Below are positions 21,726 to 32,649 of a stretch of 64,000 bases of DNA, piece by piece. The position numbers and the translations under genes were made by a program. The notes beneath the pieces were generated by a model, which was given only the letters and a program-made list of their open reading frames with translations, ran no database searches and was not told the origin of the DNA. The stretch spans positions 11,284,001 to 11,348,000 of the forward strand of contig JAFFJZ010000010.1 of NCBI GenBank assembly GCA_018340375.1, given 5' to 3'. The DNA is from Gonatopus flavifemur. Its lineage: Eukaryota > Arthropoda > Insecta > Hymenoptera > Dryinidae. Each line of letters opens with the position of its first letter. The stretch's first letter is position 1.

Positions 21726-23845
21726 TAGTACAGTTGAATAATTGAATTTCCATTAAAATGTAATTGAAATTCAAAGAACTTTTTCAATCAAGTGAGTGGA
21801 AATCGTTTCCAGCACGTGTGATTGAAGCTTCATGCAGAAATTTGCCACCTCAGAGAATTCAAACTCGAACAAAAGGAGCGTATCATACCATTTCGAACAT
21901 TTTTTCCCACAAAAAAAGCTCCATCCCTATATTCATATCCCACGCTTCCACAATTGTAGTTGATTCCACAGAACCAACTCATCAAACTTCCTCGTTCATG
22001 GTTCAAAAATCTCTCAACTTGACTTGTGTCTGATTGCTCCAACTTTTCGCATCGGCGATGCTGCCCCTTGTTTCGAGATTAATCTTTCTAGCGTTGAGAC
22101 AAAGAGGTAACTCGCTGGGAGTAAATAATGGACACCGAGCGTTGAAAGAGATGAAAAAGAAGGCAGAGAAGGAGAAAACATGAAAGAAAGACATAAGGCA
22201 TATTTAATCTTGTTTGATAGAGCGTCATCATTTACTAGGAAGTTCGGTGTCCTTTGGGGAAGAGGAAGGTAGAAAAAAGTTGATTACTGCGGGGTGGAAA
22301 TTAGGTCACAGAAGGAGAGGGTAAGAGGGAAAGGGAGAATAAAAGAGTGAGATGGAGAGAGCATACGTGGGGCTTGGAGAAGAGAAAAAAAAAAGTAAGT
22401 AAAAGTGAGGAAAGGGAACTTACACCAGGTAAACAAATAAATGAAACTTGAACCGAGGGAGTAACGTGGTTAAATACTCGGGGGAGAATACTTGTGTCTC
22501 TTGTCATACCGACAACCAAGATCATTATTTAACCAAATTATATATGACGATGGCGTGTCGCTCTTCATTTTCCCGCCCTCATGCAAGCAATTAATGTCAT
22601 CTAGCTTTTTTGAGTCCATTAACGAGCTTTGATATTGCCTTTTCCGCGAGTAACCTTGTGGAAAATTTTTCACATTCATTGCTTCCTCGATAACAAAACA
22701 CCGGATGAATTAACAGAATAATCGAACTTGAAAGTATGAATAATTAAAAGAATATGAGCCACGATGGGGTCTTTGGGAGATATCGTTATATATTCACATT
22801 TTGAATCTTCCGAAAGAAGGCACTCTCTTAACCTTCAACTGATATTGTTTTCTTTTCTCTTTTACTGATAATAAAAGTTTTCCAATTGATATAATTTATG
22901 CATAATCGCTTCTTCGAGTTTACTGCTATCTTCGAAGGACGATCGATATAATTAGATTTAGTTATGAAGAAGAAGATCTGAGTTATTGAAACTCTCTCCA
23001 AGGGTATGACTGATTGCGATACCAGCGGAGGGATCAAAATAATCGTGAAATTAATGACGAATGGACTGTGAAGAAATTTTTGTTTCAGAAATACTTTATT
23101 TCAAGGTATTTCGTCTCGAATAAAACTGCGGGTAATTGAATTGTAGAAGGCATGAACGCGGTTCTACAAAAGTCAAAGATTTTTTTATTAGAACTCGTGG
23201 CGAGGAATTCTGTGAGATCATTTGGAGGGTTTTATGGAAGCTAATATATATCAATTTGGCATACGATTCAAAACTTTATCGGATTCTTTTCAAAATACTT
23301 CACAGGATGGATCAATTAAAACATATGAAAAGGATGATGCTTTTGAATGGTATCCCATTACCTCTGTAGGGAAATGAAATATTCACTTTTTCAATGTGAA
23401 ATTCAATACTTTTGAAGAAGTATGCATGAATTTTTCGAGTGATTTTCTCTTTGTATTTTGATGTAGTATGTTTTTTATCATTTCCCTTGCACGTTGGATG
23501 CTACAGTGGTTTTTAACAGAGTGCTCGGAGGAAAAATGTGGTTTCACATATCAGTACATTTTGCACTAGAGTAGCAGCATAAGTGATATAGTATAGTAAA
23601 AATGGATGCTTAATGGTTTGAAAAATCTCTCAATTTGCCACAACTTCATATCATCATCATCATCATCATGAAATGATCAGTCTTATGACTGGTTTGATGG
23701 AACCCCCGAGCCTGTCTATTATCCGCTAAACGCTCAATTTATACATATCTACGACAACTGTTATCTTATATAATTTTCTTCATACAGGGTGGACGATTTT
23801 AAGTGATATAGTCAAATATCTCCGAAACTATACCTCCGAAGGAGG
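21726..23845. other. Spacer with a purine-rich tract and weak exon-like patches
   Basis: 22130-22420 is strongly purine-rich on the plus strand (GGGAAAGGGAGAA, GAAGAGGAAGG). A minus-strand frame ends at CTGGT|GTAAGTTCCC (22423), a good donor, but no domain or acceptor supports it. A trinucleotide run (ATC)n lies at 23651-23672. No gene is recognised. Confidence 0.35.
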
Positions 23846-23937
23846 TATAAGGATGCCAATATAGCTCCCACAGCCGACAAATTGCTATGATATATAGCGA
23901 CGCGTTCGGCTGTGGGAGCTATACTGGCATCCTTATA
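23846..23937. ncRNA. Near-perfect 32-bp hairpin (pre-miRNA-like or folded miniature element)
   Basis: TATAAGGATGCCAATATAGC at 23846 continues through CTCCCACAGCCGA. It is matched in inverse by TCGGCTGTGGGAG ... CATCCTTATA ending at 23937. There is one mismatch in 32 bp, and a further short stem GCTAT/ATAGC sits in the 28-nt loop. Length and geometry fit an insect pre-miRNA, but a recent palindromic insertion is equally possible. Small-RNA evidence would be needed. Confidence 0.45.
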
Positions 23938-23950
23938 TCTCTTGACAGCA

Positions 23951-24744
23951 CCCTAGTAGAAATTTGACAGGGAATTCCCTATTAGGAGCATGGCCCTCGT
24001 AAGGCTGTAATAGGGAACTCCTAATTGAGGAAAACTTTTAATTACCTTTTCAGGTCCTGACATGGCATTCTGTTTAGAACCTTACAACAATGTAACGCAA
24101 GGTTGTTGACAGGTCCCAGTCAGATTTTCCCTTTCAGTAACTCAGACATGGTATTCCTATCAGAACCTGATCAGGATTGCCTTGACTCATCCGTATTTGA
24201 ATTGTGAGGCAACTGTCAAGATATCTTGGTCAGGACCTGATCAGGATTGCCTTCGCTCATCCGTATTTCAATCATGTGGTAACCGACAAGACAGCCGAAT
24301 CAGGACCTGATCAATTCAGAACGATGAATGTATCAAACTATTCAGAATTTTCACAAGACTCATTAGAAATTTACCTGTCTTTTTTTAAATGTTCAGCTGA
24401 GGTCTATTTGGATCATCAGTAAAATTTCTTCTGTTGGGGGAGTTCCAAAAAATTTGATGAATAGTGAATTCCATGAAAATTAAATTGAATCGTAGAATAA
24501 AGCTTAGATGAGGTCGTGATTGGAAATTCCGCTACCACCCGGATCAGGTCTTGATTGGGAATTCAATTGCTACCCTGATCAGATCCTGATTGGGAAACGT
24601 TTGGTCTTCCTGATCAGGACCTTGTCTTTTCCCTGCGTTACATTTTTGTCCGGGCCTTATCAGATATTCAAGTCAGGCCCTGAACGGAAATCAGGCATGC
24701 CTGATTTGGACCTGATGTTTTCCATATCAAAATTTCTACTAGTG
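23951..24744. mobile_element. CCCTAGTAGAAATTT element, complete
   Basis: The 794-bp element has ends CCCTAGTAGAAATTT and AAATTTCTACTAGTG and CA on both sides (23949-23950 and 24745-24746). The interior repeats TCAGGACCTGATCAGGA and related words. A CMCTAG terminus and short duplication recall CACTA/EnSpm elements. No transposase is present. Confidence 0.8.
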
Positions 24745-24944
24745 CAAGAGCACATAAATAGTAGAGCTGTGTGAGTCATACCTTTTTTTCAGAGGAGATG
24801 TAAACAAATGTTACGGACAAAAAGTTCAGGGTCACAGGGGGGAAGCATGGTGCTGACCTTGGAAAATCCCCTAGAGGTTATTTTGAAGGTCATTTAGAGG
24901 TCAAGATGGTTTTCTTGAACTAGACCTCCATTTTTTCACCATAG

Positions 24945-25071
24945 CATTTGGAAGCTGGTTTAAAACCCTTTACGAAACACTGTTCATGGACCTACTTCCG
25001 TCCATTGGGTGCAAGTTATGGACCGTCGAAGTCATTGATGATCACGCGCGCGAACTGCGGCTACCGAGAGC
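24945..25071 (+). CDS. Coding exon of an unrecognised protein (41 codons)
   Basis: An acceptor (TTTTTTCACCATAG) and a strong donor (GAGAGC|GTAAGTGCG) bound 127 nt open in one frame. The product begins FGSWFKTLYETLFMDLLPSI and ends HARELRLPRA. It is clearly more G+C-rich and CpG-containing (CACGCGCGCG) than its surroundings and has balanced amino-acid use. An ATG at 24986 could instead be a start. No domain is recognised. Together with the next exon it looks like the 3' end of a real gene, or a two-exon microprotein if translation starts at 24986. Confidence 0.45.
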
Positions 25072-25140
25072 GTAAGTGCGAGGATAGGTGTGATGATTCC
25101 AGTAGAGGGACAAAGATTAGTGGTAACCCTAATCTTTCAG
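25072..25140 (+). other. 69-nt intron
   Basis: GTAAGTGCGAGG to ACCCTAATCTTTCAG: a consensus donor, pyrimidine-rich acceptor and minimal insect-type length. Confidence 0.5.
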
Positions 25141-25165
25141 AGAATTATCTGAAAAACCCGAATGA
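25141..25165 (+). CDS. Terminal coding exon (ends ELSEKPE, stop TGA)
   Basis: Joined in phase 2 to 24945-25071, the frame reads A-ELSEKPE and stops at 25163-25165. The downstream sequence would be 3' UTR. No clear AATAAA was picked out nearby. Confidence 0.4.
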
Positions 25166-25603
25166 TGTTTGTGTCTGTTCGAATGCACATCTCAATCAAG
25201 GTTATGTGGCATGGTAAATACTTTCAATGTTTCGAGCAACCCTTCAACAATTTTTGAGAGTTGATACTCATCCATAACCCTGATTGAATCGGGTGGAATA
25301 ATTCAACGAATTTCAAATGGAATAGTGAATCGTGATAAACCGAACACATAACTGCCACTCATGATAAGCACAGACTCGATGTTCCCGTTTGTTTATGCTT
25401 ATGTTTTTCTTCAAAATGAATGAACTCTCATCTCCATTGGAATCGGTCACAATCTTCGGAGGAGAGCGAAGAAAAAAAATCCAAAACAAATGGAAATATC
25501 AAATCTCTGCTCATCATGAGTGGCTGTTATGTGCTCGGTTTATTATGATTCGTTATTGCATTTGAAATCCTTTGAATCATTCCTTTGGATTCAATCAGGG
25601 TTA

Positions 25604-25847
25604 CCCTAGTGGAAATTTTGGATGGGAGAATAAGAGAGCCTGATGAGGCATGCCTGACTTCCTATCAGCTCCTCGTCAGGTTTCGTTACGGTTTTTCCTT
25701 TTTCGCTCAATTTTATGGAAATCTTATCCGAACCCTATTGTACCCTTGCGTTACGAACCTATCTGAATCCTATTAGGAAAATCAGGTAAGGCCCTTGTAA
25801 GGGTCTCATAAGAGAATAGGGAATGGCTGATCAAACTCCTACCAGAG
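25604..25847. mobile_element. CCCTAGTGGAAATTTT element, short copy
   Basis: It starts CCCTAGTGGAAATTTTGG. The right end, CAAACTCCTACCAGAG, is a diverged inverse. TA lies on both sides. The interior has CCTGATGAGG and TCAGGTAAGG words. This is the same family as 23951-24744. Confidence 0.55.
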
Positions 25848-25928
25848 TATGAATCCTTGTTGTAATCTTGTTTTCATAGTGTTGAGAATATTCTCTGAAT
25901 CAACACCACTCGTGGCTAATATAGCTAA

Positions 25929-26122
25929 CCCATGTGTGTATGGACCTATGGCCCAATGATGGACCAAGCCTGGCACAAGACCGGCCGAGACTTGTCTTGA
26001 ACAATTTACCAAACTTGGCCCAGGCTTGGGAACGATAAGATCAGGGCAAGCTTGGGCCAGTGGTTTTGCTAGGCCCGGTCCAATTCATTTACCAAGCATC
26101 AACCAATGCTTCTGTTGATGAT
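25929..26122 (+). repeat. CCCATG-family left end, truncated copy D
   Basis: It matches the first 194 bp of copies at 9100 and 56040 (CCCATGTGTGTATGGAC to CATCAACCAATGCTTCT) and then stops abruptly. Confidence 0.75.
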
Positions 26123-27191
26123 AGTGTGCATCCTTGTCTCACCCCTCTTCTAATTCGTGCTTCTCCTTCTCGACCCTCTATTTCTATTATTGCAGTTTGA
26201 TTCTTATTTGATTCATATATTACTCTCCTCTCCTTAAAATTAGTTTACAACAAATATTTTCTCTCCATCAACATTATTGGATACTTTTTGTACATCTACG
26301 AAACCTGTATACACAGACTTTTTTAACTCTAGTCTTTTTTTCTACTCCTTTTCCGAGTGATAAAATTGCTTCATATCATGAAGCATGGGTTTTTACTACA
26401 CTGTATTGTAAAACTTATACTATTCCATTTATCCTGCTACTTTGGTGCAAAATATACAGGTCGTCTACTACTCCTTAAATATCCTTAAATCCTGGAAATA
26501 TTCTGGGAAACCAGAATCGCTCCTTGAATCCTGGAAAAGACCTGGAATCATTGTTTTTACCCTTGACAAGTTAAAATTGCATTTTTGATTAAAAACTGTC
26601 GGATTCATATTTTAATTGAATACCTGGAGCTTAAAATTTGAACGAATATATTGTCCAAATGCAAAATTAAACATATCTGTTACTAATCCTCATCAAAAGA
26701 AGCATTTTCTTCGAGTTTGAATTTTATTCCACGACCATTACTCGATGAAATGGAAATTAATGAGTGAAAATTTCGTCCCTTTTGAAATAAATGTCTTATA
26801 AAACGTATATGACGATTACTCGGCCAAATCTGATTGAAATATTATAAGACTTCGAATCTAGTTTCGTTAGACATTGCAGAAGTCAAAAATATGATTTGAA
26901 TGATCGAAAAATTCCATCGATAAATAATATTTAATCACAAGTTGATATCAAAATCTGAGCTGTTCGAACTTTGAAGAGAAAAAGTATCGGAGAAGGTTTA
27001 AAGTTGAAAATTCATTCCTCTGTGTCAAAGAAAAACATCATAAAATTGTGTAGATACATAAAATCAATTGGAAATCTGGAATACTTTGCATATTATTAGA
27101 TTCAGAGAATGCAAGGTAATGTGGAATAATATTTGAACCACCTGCGAAGAGTGAAAAATAAGACAGATATTGTCTTTGTACGTTGTTCATA
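26123..27191. other. AT-rich spacer, no gene recognised
   Basis: No splice-bounded frame, repeat end or RNA gene is recognised. Confidence 0.35.
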
Positions 27192-28191
27192 CCCATATAA
27201 AAATCTTCAGGCTCCGCCAATGCTAACGACGGAATATAGCTAGACGCAAGGCTGCCATTCAAAGCTGGGCAATCTATGTAGGGACAAGGATGGTTGACAA
27301 TGGTCTAAACATTGTACCAATATGGGAAGTCATAAATCGACTTCATTGATCCATCATTGATCATTGGCGGCGCCACGCTTGGCCCATCCTTCAACCAATA
27401 TTGTTCGAAGGAAAAAGCATGCTCTCAACAGAGGCTCTCTAGGGCTTGGCGGGACACTGCTCCAAGCATTAGGCAACTCTGAATGACAATGGATTCTCAT
27501 GTTGCACCAAGCATGGGTCGTAGCTTGGTCCAGCTTGGGCAATAGCTTGGCTCAGCTTGGGCGATGGCCTCGCTCAGTTTAGGCGTTAGCTTGACTCTAC
27601 TTGAGTAATAGCTTGGCTAAGAGTGAAACTTCCTTCTCAAACAGCAAATTACAATAACTCTCACCAGAGTGATGCTTGTTTCCTGCGAGTGGCGAACCAA
27701 GCATTCAATCAATATATAAGTCTCCTTTGAAGATTCCATGACAGAAATAATTCTTCATCTGTTTCCAGACCCGCCTACTTCTACGCCAGGACCACCGGAT
27801 TTACGTCATTCATCAGTTTAAACTAATCAGAAAAATTACATGTTGAAATTTTCCGACATTCATTTCGTTCAATCGAAATGATAGAATGGATTTTTTATTT
27901 TATTTTCAATTACAATAAAAAATAAAAGTGACCATTGGCATGAGATGGGCGCAACCCTGCCGCAAGATTGCTACAGCGTTGGCTCATCCTTGGCGAACAA
28001 ATTTTTGTATGGTCTGCCATTGACGGCATATGCTATCACAACCCTGTTTCCAGTGTTGGGTCTTGATTGTGGAAACAAATGGGCTGAGGCTGAAATGATG
28101 TTATCATTTCAGAGTTGCGCCATGCCTGGTAGCCTAGGCTCGGCCCATCTTAGTGAGCCTTGCGGCAACCTAGCGCCAATTTTTACCTGGG
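27192..28191. mobile_element. CCCATATAAAAAT element with AAGCTTGGC words, complete
   Basis: The element is exactly 1000 bp. It begins CCCATATAAAAATCTTCAGG and ends CCAATTTTTACCTGGG, with TA on both sides (27190-27191 and 28192-28193). The interior is a chain of TTGGCTCAGCTTGGGC-like words. Truncated relatives are at 13295-14112 and 1-1561. It has no protein. Confidence 0.75.
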
Positions 28192-29947
28192 TACGTTGTA
28201 TTATTACCGGGGTTGTCAATTTCACCAACCGCTAGTTCGAGCCTTTGAAAAATTTGCGAAAATTTGTTTTCATAAGGTATAGACCAATCGATTCAGAACC
28301 TTCTGAAATGAAAAATGAATAGGTCACGAGAGGATTTTTTCAAACTTCACTTGCGAATTTTACCAAGTGCTGTGGAACAAATTGATGGAAAACTTGCAAA
28401 AATTTGTCTCCGTGGGATATAGACCAATCGATTAGGAATTCTCTGAAATGAAAAATAAATAGGACTTGAGAAGAATCTCTGTTAAAAGCTGTACTTGCAA
28501 ATTTGCAACCCTCTTTGTATGTTGATGTCTCTATCTCTTCATTCGACGTCTAACGAGCTCATCTCATCTCCAAAGATGCATAAAGAAACAAAATTATCAC
28601 AGTCCTAGAACTTTTCAATCGGTTGTCCCGGAAACTCCTGAAAAAATCCTGGAATCGAATGTTTCGATAACAGTGGACACCCTGAATATAGTAATATTTA
28701 GAACGTCTTTTTCCTCTGTGAGAAAATATCTAAGGTGTTATGTGGAACTTGGCTGAAGATGTCACTTGGATTATAATCCTTTGATGAGTCAAATGAATTG
28801 AGATTCTGTTATATTAATATAACAGAATGAAATAATATCTCTGATACATATAACAAACCGAGTACCTCAGCAAGAACATATACTGTTCCAATTAAGATAT
28901 ATCTCCTCATTTTACGAAGGCTATCAAAATTCCGTAAAACTAGCGGTAGAGAATATTCATTCACCAGCGATATAATTTAATATGAATCTAGAATTCTCCA
29001 ACGTGCTCAAAATGTATTCATGAATTGTTGTACACGATCGAAAGCGGGCACGTTAAAACAGAGTGAAAAGTCATGTCATATGATCTCATTCAAATGACAT
29101 CTGCTCAAGAACGCTGTTGCATGTATACAGTTATTCCCAATATACAGGTATCACTTTATTTCTTCATGCAGATTTTATTGAATTCATGCCTATTACGTGG
29201 CAATTCAATTTATATTAATTTTACAGCGAAATGTAGTTGTTTCAACGTTGTAACATCCTATATATGTTATCCAGAATTGTATGTGAATTGGAGCATCATC
29301 GTGTATGAAACATGCATAATTCATAATAGCTCGTTTCTCGACATAGCCCTTATGGACGAACAAAGCAAATTTGAGAGTAACGTTGCAGCAATTACGTGTT
29401 CATTACCGTCAATTCAATTTGATTCCGTCGAATTGAATACAGTGAATAATGGGTAATGATATACTGACTAAACTGTTCATTATATAACCAGTCATATTCA
29501 GATTGATATCTAGATCATTTCTTCCTTTTTTTAAGTTTCCACACGGGAAAAAAAATCTCAATCAGTCCCACATGGTTTACTAATTTAAACGAATCACTGT
29601 TGTCCTATCCAGACCTTCCTTGCGGAATCAACAGTCCGATTCCATGTTAATGTAACCCCACAAAAAAAGTGGTGCCAACATGAAAATTATGTTGATGGAA
29701 CTACGTGGGCTGTCATGTAGTAATGGCGGATACTCATTCATCAGTTGTACATACGAATAAATATTTCCGAATAAAGTGATAGAAAAAGTTAACTGAATTG
29801 TATGCGCTGATATCATGTTCAATTCAATAAATTTTCTGCTCTTTGAGTGCAAATAATATTTTCTGAATAACAGGTAAAAAGGTGATGATTTTTGAATTAT
29901 ATAAAGAAATATTTTGATAAAATTTCATTGCGTAGTTTCATAAATAT
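28192..29947. other. Spacer with two weak coding candidates
   Basis: 28866-28910 (minus) is an ATG frame of 15 hydrophobic codons (MRRYILIGTVYVLAE) ending at GAG|GTACTC, a possible signal-peptide exon. 29073-29456 (plus) is a 127-codon frame with good acceptor-like sites inside it (TTTCTTCATGCAG and TTAATTTTACAG). Neither has a recognisable domain. A direct repeat (ATTTGCGAAAATTTGT / ACTTGCAAAAATTTGT) occurs at 28248 and 28393. Confidence 0.3.
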
Positions 29948-30054
29948 CCCTAGTAGCACAAAACGTGCGTCAAACATTCTGAGAATGTTTGCAGGACATT
30001 TAAATATTCTAAGAACGTTCGGAGAATATTTGACGCACATTGGTGTTACTTGGG
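29948..30054. mobile_element. Short CCCTAGTAGCAC...GTTACTTGGG element
   Basis: The 107-bp element has ends CCCTAGTAGCACAAAACGTG and inverse, followed by GCGTCAAA/TTTGACGC. The interior has AACATTCTGAGAATGTT words. The ends resemble the CCCAAGCAGCA family. Flanks are AT on the left and CT on the right, so the duplication has decayed or is absent. Confidence 0.6.
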
Positions 30055-30426
30055 CTTATAGACTGTTTCATATATAATGGGTAAAACAGTGGATAAAATT
30101 TCATTGCATAGTTTCATAAATATTATAAACTCTTTCATATACAGTGGGTAAAATGAGCCTGTTCGGATCCGACGAAAAAATGTTTGTACTTTTGTTATTA
30201 TTGATGGAATTCAGAAATTTTTACGTCATTTTGTAATAACAAGTTCATCAGAAGTATATCAATATCACGAGGAATGGTGAACTCACAAAAATCTTGCCCT
30301 TGAATAGCGGCGGGCTTTCTTTTATTCACCATACCACGTTTATTATAGTATGAGTCAATCTACATCGATCTATACGGTTGTTTCAACAGTATAACTTTGG
30401 TTAGATCAACACCAACACGTTCACAT

Positions 30427-30537
30427 GAGCCATCTATGTTCATCTACCCGTAATTTCTAGTAGAGCCAACAGTCTTTTTTCCTCGTGAGCCATCTATCCG
30501 TAATTTTCAGTCGAGTCAACAGTTTTTTTTCCCCGTG
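30427..30537. repeat. Tandem duplication of a CACGGGGAAAA-type element end
   Basis: GAGCCATCTAT ... CGTAATTT ... AGAGCCAACAGTCTTTTTTC ... CTCGTG is followed at once by a second copy (GAGCCATCTATCCGTAATTT ... CCCCGTG). The two copies are about 50-57 bp each and most bases are shared. Confidence 0.55.
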
Positions 30538-30976
30538 CAAGTGTGTAGATTTTCAACTGATTGAACTCTATAACGTCGTACCGAGAAGAATAATTCATCC
30601 CTGTAGTTGAGACTTAGCTGTAGTAGCTACTTTGTGTGAAAATATTGCTGCAACAGCTGAATCCTGGCTACTAGAGCTGAGAACAAAGGGCTCCGGCCCT
30701 CTTCGAAGATCGCTTTGCTCATTTTTAATAAATCGTAGCCCACATATGCTCGCTCTGCTCGCATCTTGAACGATTCAGATATCCGGGGTTATCTGAAAAG
30801 GCACTCATCGGTTTTTCACTCGACTGAAAAAATTTTGAAGTGTAATATTCAGAAAGCCTGTAACTAATTGACTACCATTCTTTATACCATCTTCAGATGA
30901 TTTAGAAATATGTTTATAAACAACTGCAGAATTTGGACAACTGTCTAATCCAACTCCTAATTATACGGTCAAAGGG

Positions 30977-31049
30977 TACGATAGCGGGTGCAATAGGCAC
31001 TCCTGTTTGGTATACCACGTATACCGATGAGTGCCTAAGAACTATCGTA
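30977..31049. repeat. Three-tier nested stem structure
   Basis: Outer TACGATAG/CTATCGTA, middle AGGCACTC/GAGTGCCT and inner GGTATAC/GTATACC are nested in 73 nt, each 7-8 bp and perfect. The 12-bp word GGCACTCATCGG also occurs inverted at 30806-30817. It could be a folded RNA or a small palindromic insertion. Confidence 0.4.
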
Positions 31050-31117
31050 GCTAAGTTTCTTTATCCAGGTATCAAAGGAATCATCTCTCTTCGTACGTAA
31101 CACACAAGCGTTCTCTT

Positions 31118-31375
31118 CTACATTACAGCAGAAGCTGCCATCCAAATTGTCCAGATTCCCATACGGTATTCTCTTATACTGTTTGGATTTCTGGAATTAG
31201 AGTACGAAATTCTCATGTTATTGGCACGTACCAGTGCTGGAGAAAGCAGGACAACACCAGCTCGAGTAATGAACTCGAGGAAAAAATAGTAGACAAATAC
31301 AGTTGATGTCACACAGAGAAAAATGGATTGTACAAAGCGTATTATACAAATTATATCTTGATCTCTAATATCCAT
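31118..31375 (-). CDS. Candidate membrane-protein exon (85 codons), unrecognised
   Basis: From an ATG at 31375 the minus strand is open for 85 codons. A hydrophobic stretch at about residues 12-33 (FVQSIFLCVTSTVFVYYFFL) is followed by ITRAGVVLLSPALVRANN. An internal CTG|GTACGT (after SPAL) is a good donor, so coding could stop there. No domain is recognised. It could be a real exon of a membrane protein or chance. Confidence 0.25.
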   Translation of the reverse strand: MDIRDQDIICIIRFVQSIFLCVTSTVFVYYFFLEFITRAGVVLLSPALVRANNMRISYSNSRNPNSIREYRMGIWTIWMAASAVM

Positions 31376-32035
31376 TCATTGAGAAGTAATACACCAGATT
31401 TCAATGAGTGATAAAATATGTTGAAACTTATCAAAGACTACTACTACTATCTGTATTTGAAAATAATTTAGATACTCGTTTTCGTATTTTGTTTAAAGGG
31501 AAATTTTCATCCAGTAAATTTCGAAGTAAGGTGATTTTCTCGAATTTTCTTTCTTCTCAAATGAACGGAGTAAATTAAGAACTCGAGTGGTGTGATATTT
31601 ATTAAATAGGTCTTGAGGTACATGAAAACAATTTTTTGAAGTCAAAGAATTTGTATGCTGAAAATTTAGAGGCATCTTAATCGAAACCGTAGCTTTCGAA
31701 CTGGGCGGCACGATATCTCAAAAACTACTAAATATATATCACAATTTTTCCATTCATTTGAAAGCAAATTAAATTCACTGGAGGCTACACCTGAAAAATG
31801 ATTATATTCATTATTATTTTTTTCTCATAGCATTTTAAAGAACGAAAAAAAACACGAGAATACGGAATTAAAATCAACATGTCCACCATTTTTTCGGTTT
31901 TCGACTTTTTGCTAGTTTTATTGGTTCAAACTCCAACAAATGTAATATACTTCATGAAAATTTTCGTTTTCCTGCTTGCATACTTTGTTCTTAGACGGCC
32001 ATGTTTCAGCCTGTATAAACAATTCAGATTACATA
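31376..32035. other. AT-rich spacer, no gene recognised
   Basis: Nothing convincing is seen on either strand. Confidence 0.35.
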
Positions 32036-32262
32036 CACGGAGAAAAAATGGTTTGCTACTATAGCGCCTACAAAGAAATTTGTTGTCCTTGCAAGAATAT
32101 TCACTACAGCAGCTAAGACGTTGGTTCTATTAACAAATTTGTTCAAGTCAGCAAAAAAATGTAGTTGTGTCAATCATTCCTCTTGCTCTCACAGCCAATT
32201 TTTTTTGCAGGCGCTATAGTAACAGACCTGCTTGTTACGCCAGCAATACTTTTCTCTCCGTG
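32036..32262. mobile_element. CACGGAGAAAAAATGG element, TA target site
   Basis: The 227-bp element has ends CACGGAGAAAAAA and TTTTCTCTCCGTG with TA on both sides. GGTTTGCTACTATAGCGCC near the left end is mirrored by GGCGCTATAGTAACAGACC towards the right. It is non-autonomous. Confidence 0.75.
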
Positions 32263-32349
32263 TAATTTTCCACCGAAAAAAATTTGTTTTCAACAAGTTT
32301 TTAACACTTTGAACAAGTGTCAAAAAACTTGAGTTGTTTATTCAACTCG

Positions 32350-32649
32350 CACTCAGAGAAAATAAGTTGCTGAAACAGCAAACCTCGAAGATTTGCTTTG
32401 CTGATATGGCAAAACTTGTTGCTGAATTAGCAAATAATTTGCTGTCACAGCAAAAATCTTGCTCTTTTAACAAGCGCTTGCCATTCAGCAATCCGAGATT
32501 GTAGATATACAGACAACTAGGAAATTTTGCTGAATTAGCAAATATCTTGCTAAGATATCAGAATTTTTGCTGTAACAGCAACCGTTTTGCTAATTTAGCA
32601 AAGCAGATTTTTCGAAATCGCTTTTTCAGCAAGAATTTTTCTCTGCGTG
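32350..32649. mobile_element. CACTCAGAGAAAA element with TTGCTGTAACAGCAA words
   Basis: The 300-bp element has ends CACTCAGAGAAAATAAG and AATTTTTCTCTGCGTG and CG on both sides instead of TA. The interior repeats TTGCTGTCACAGCAAA about every 30 bp in both directions. Confidence 0.7.
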
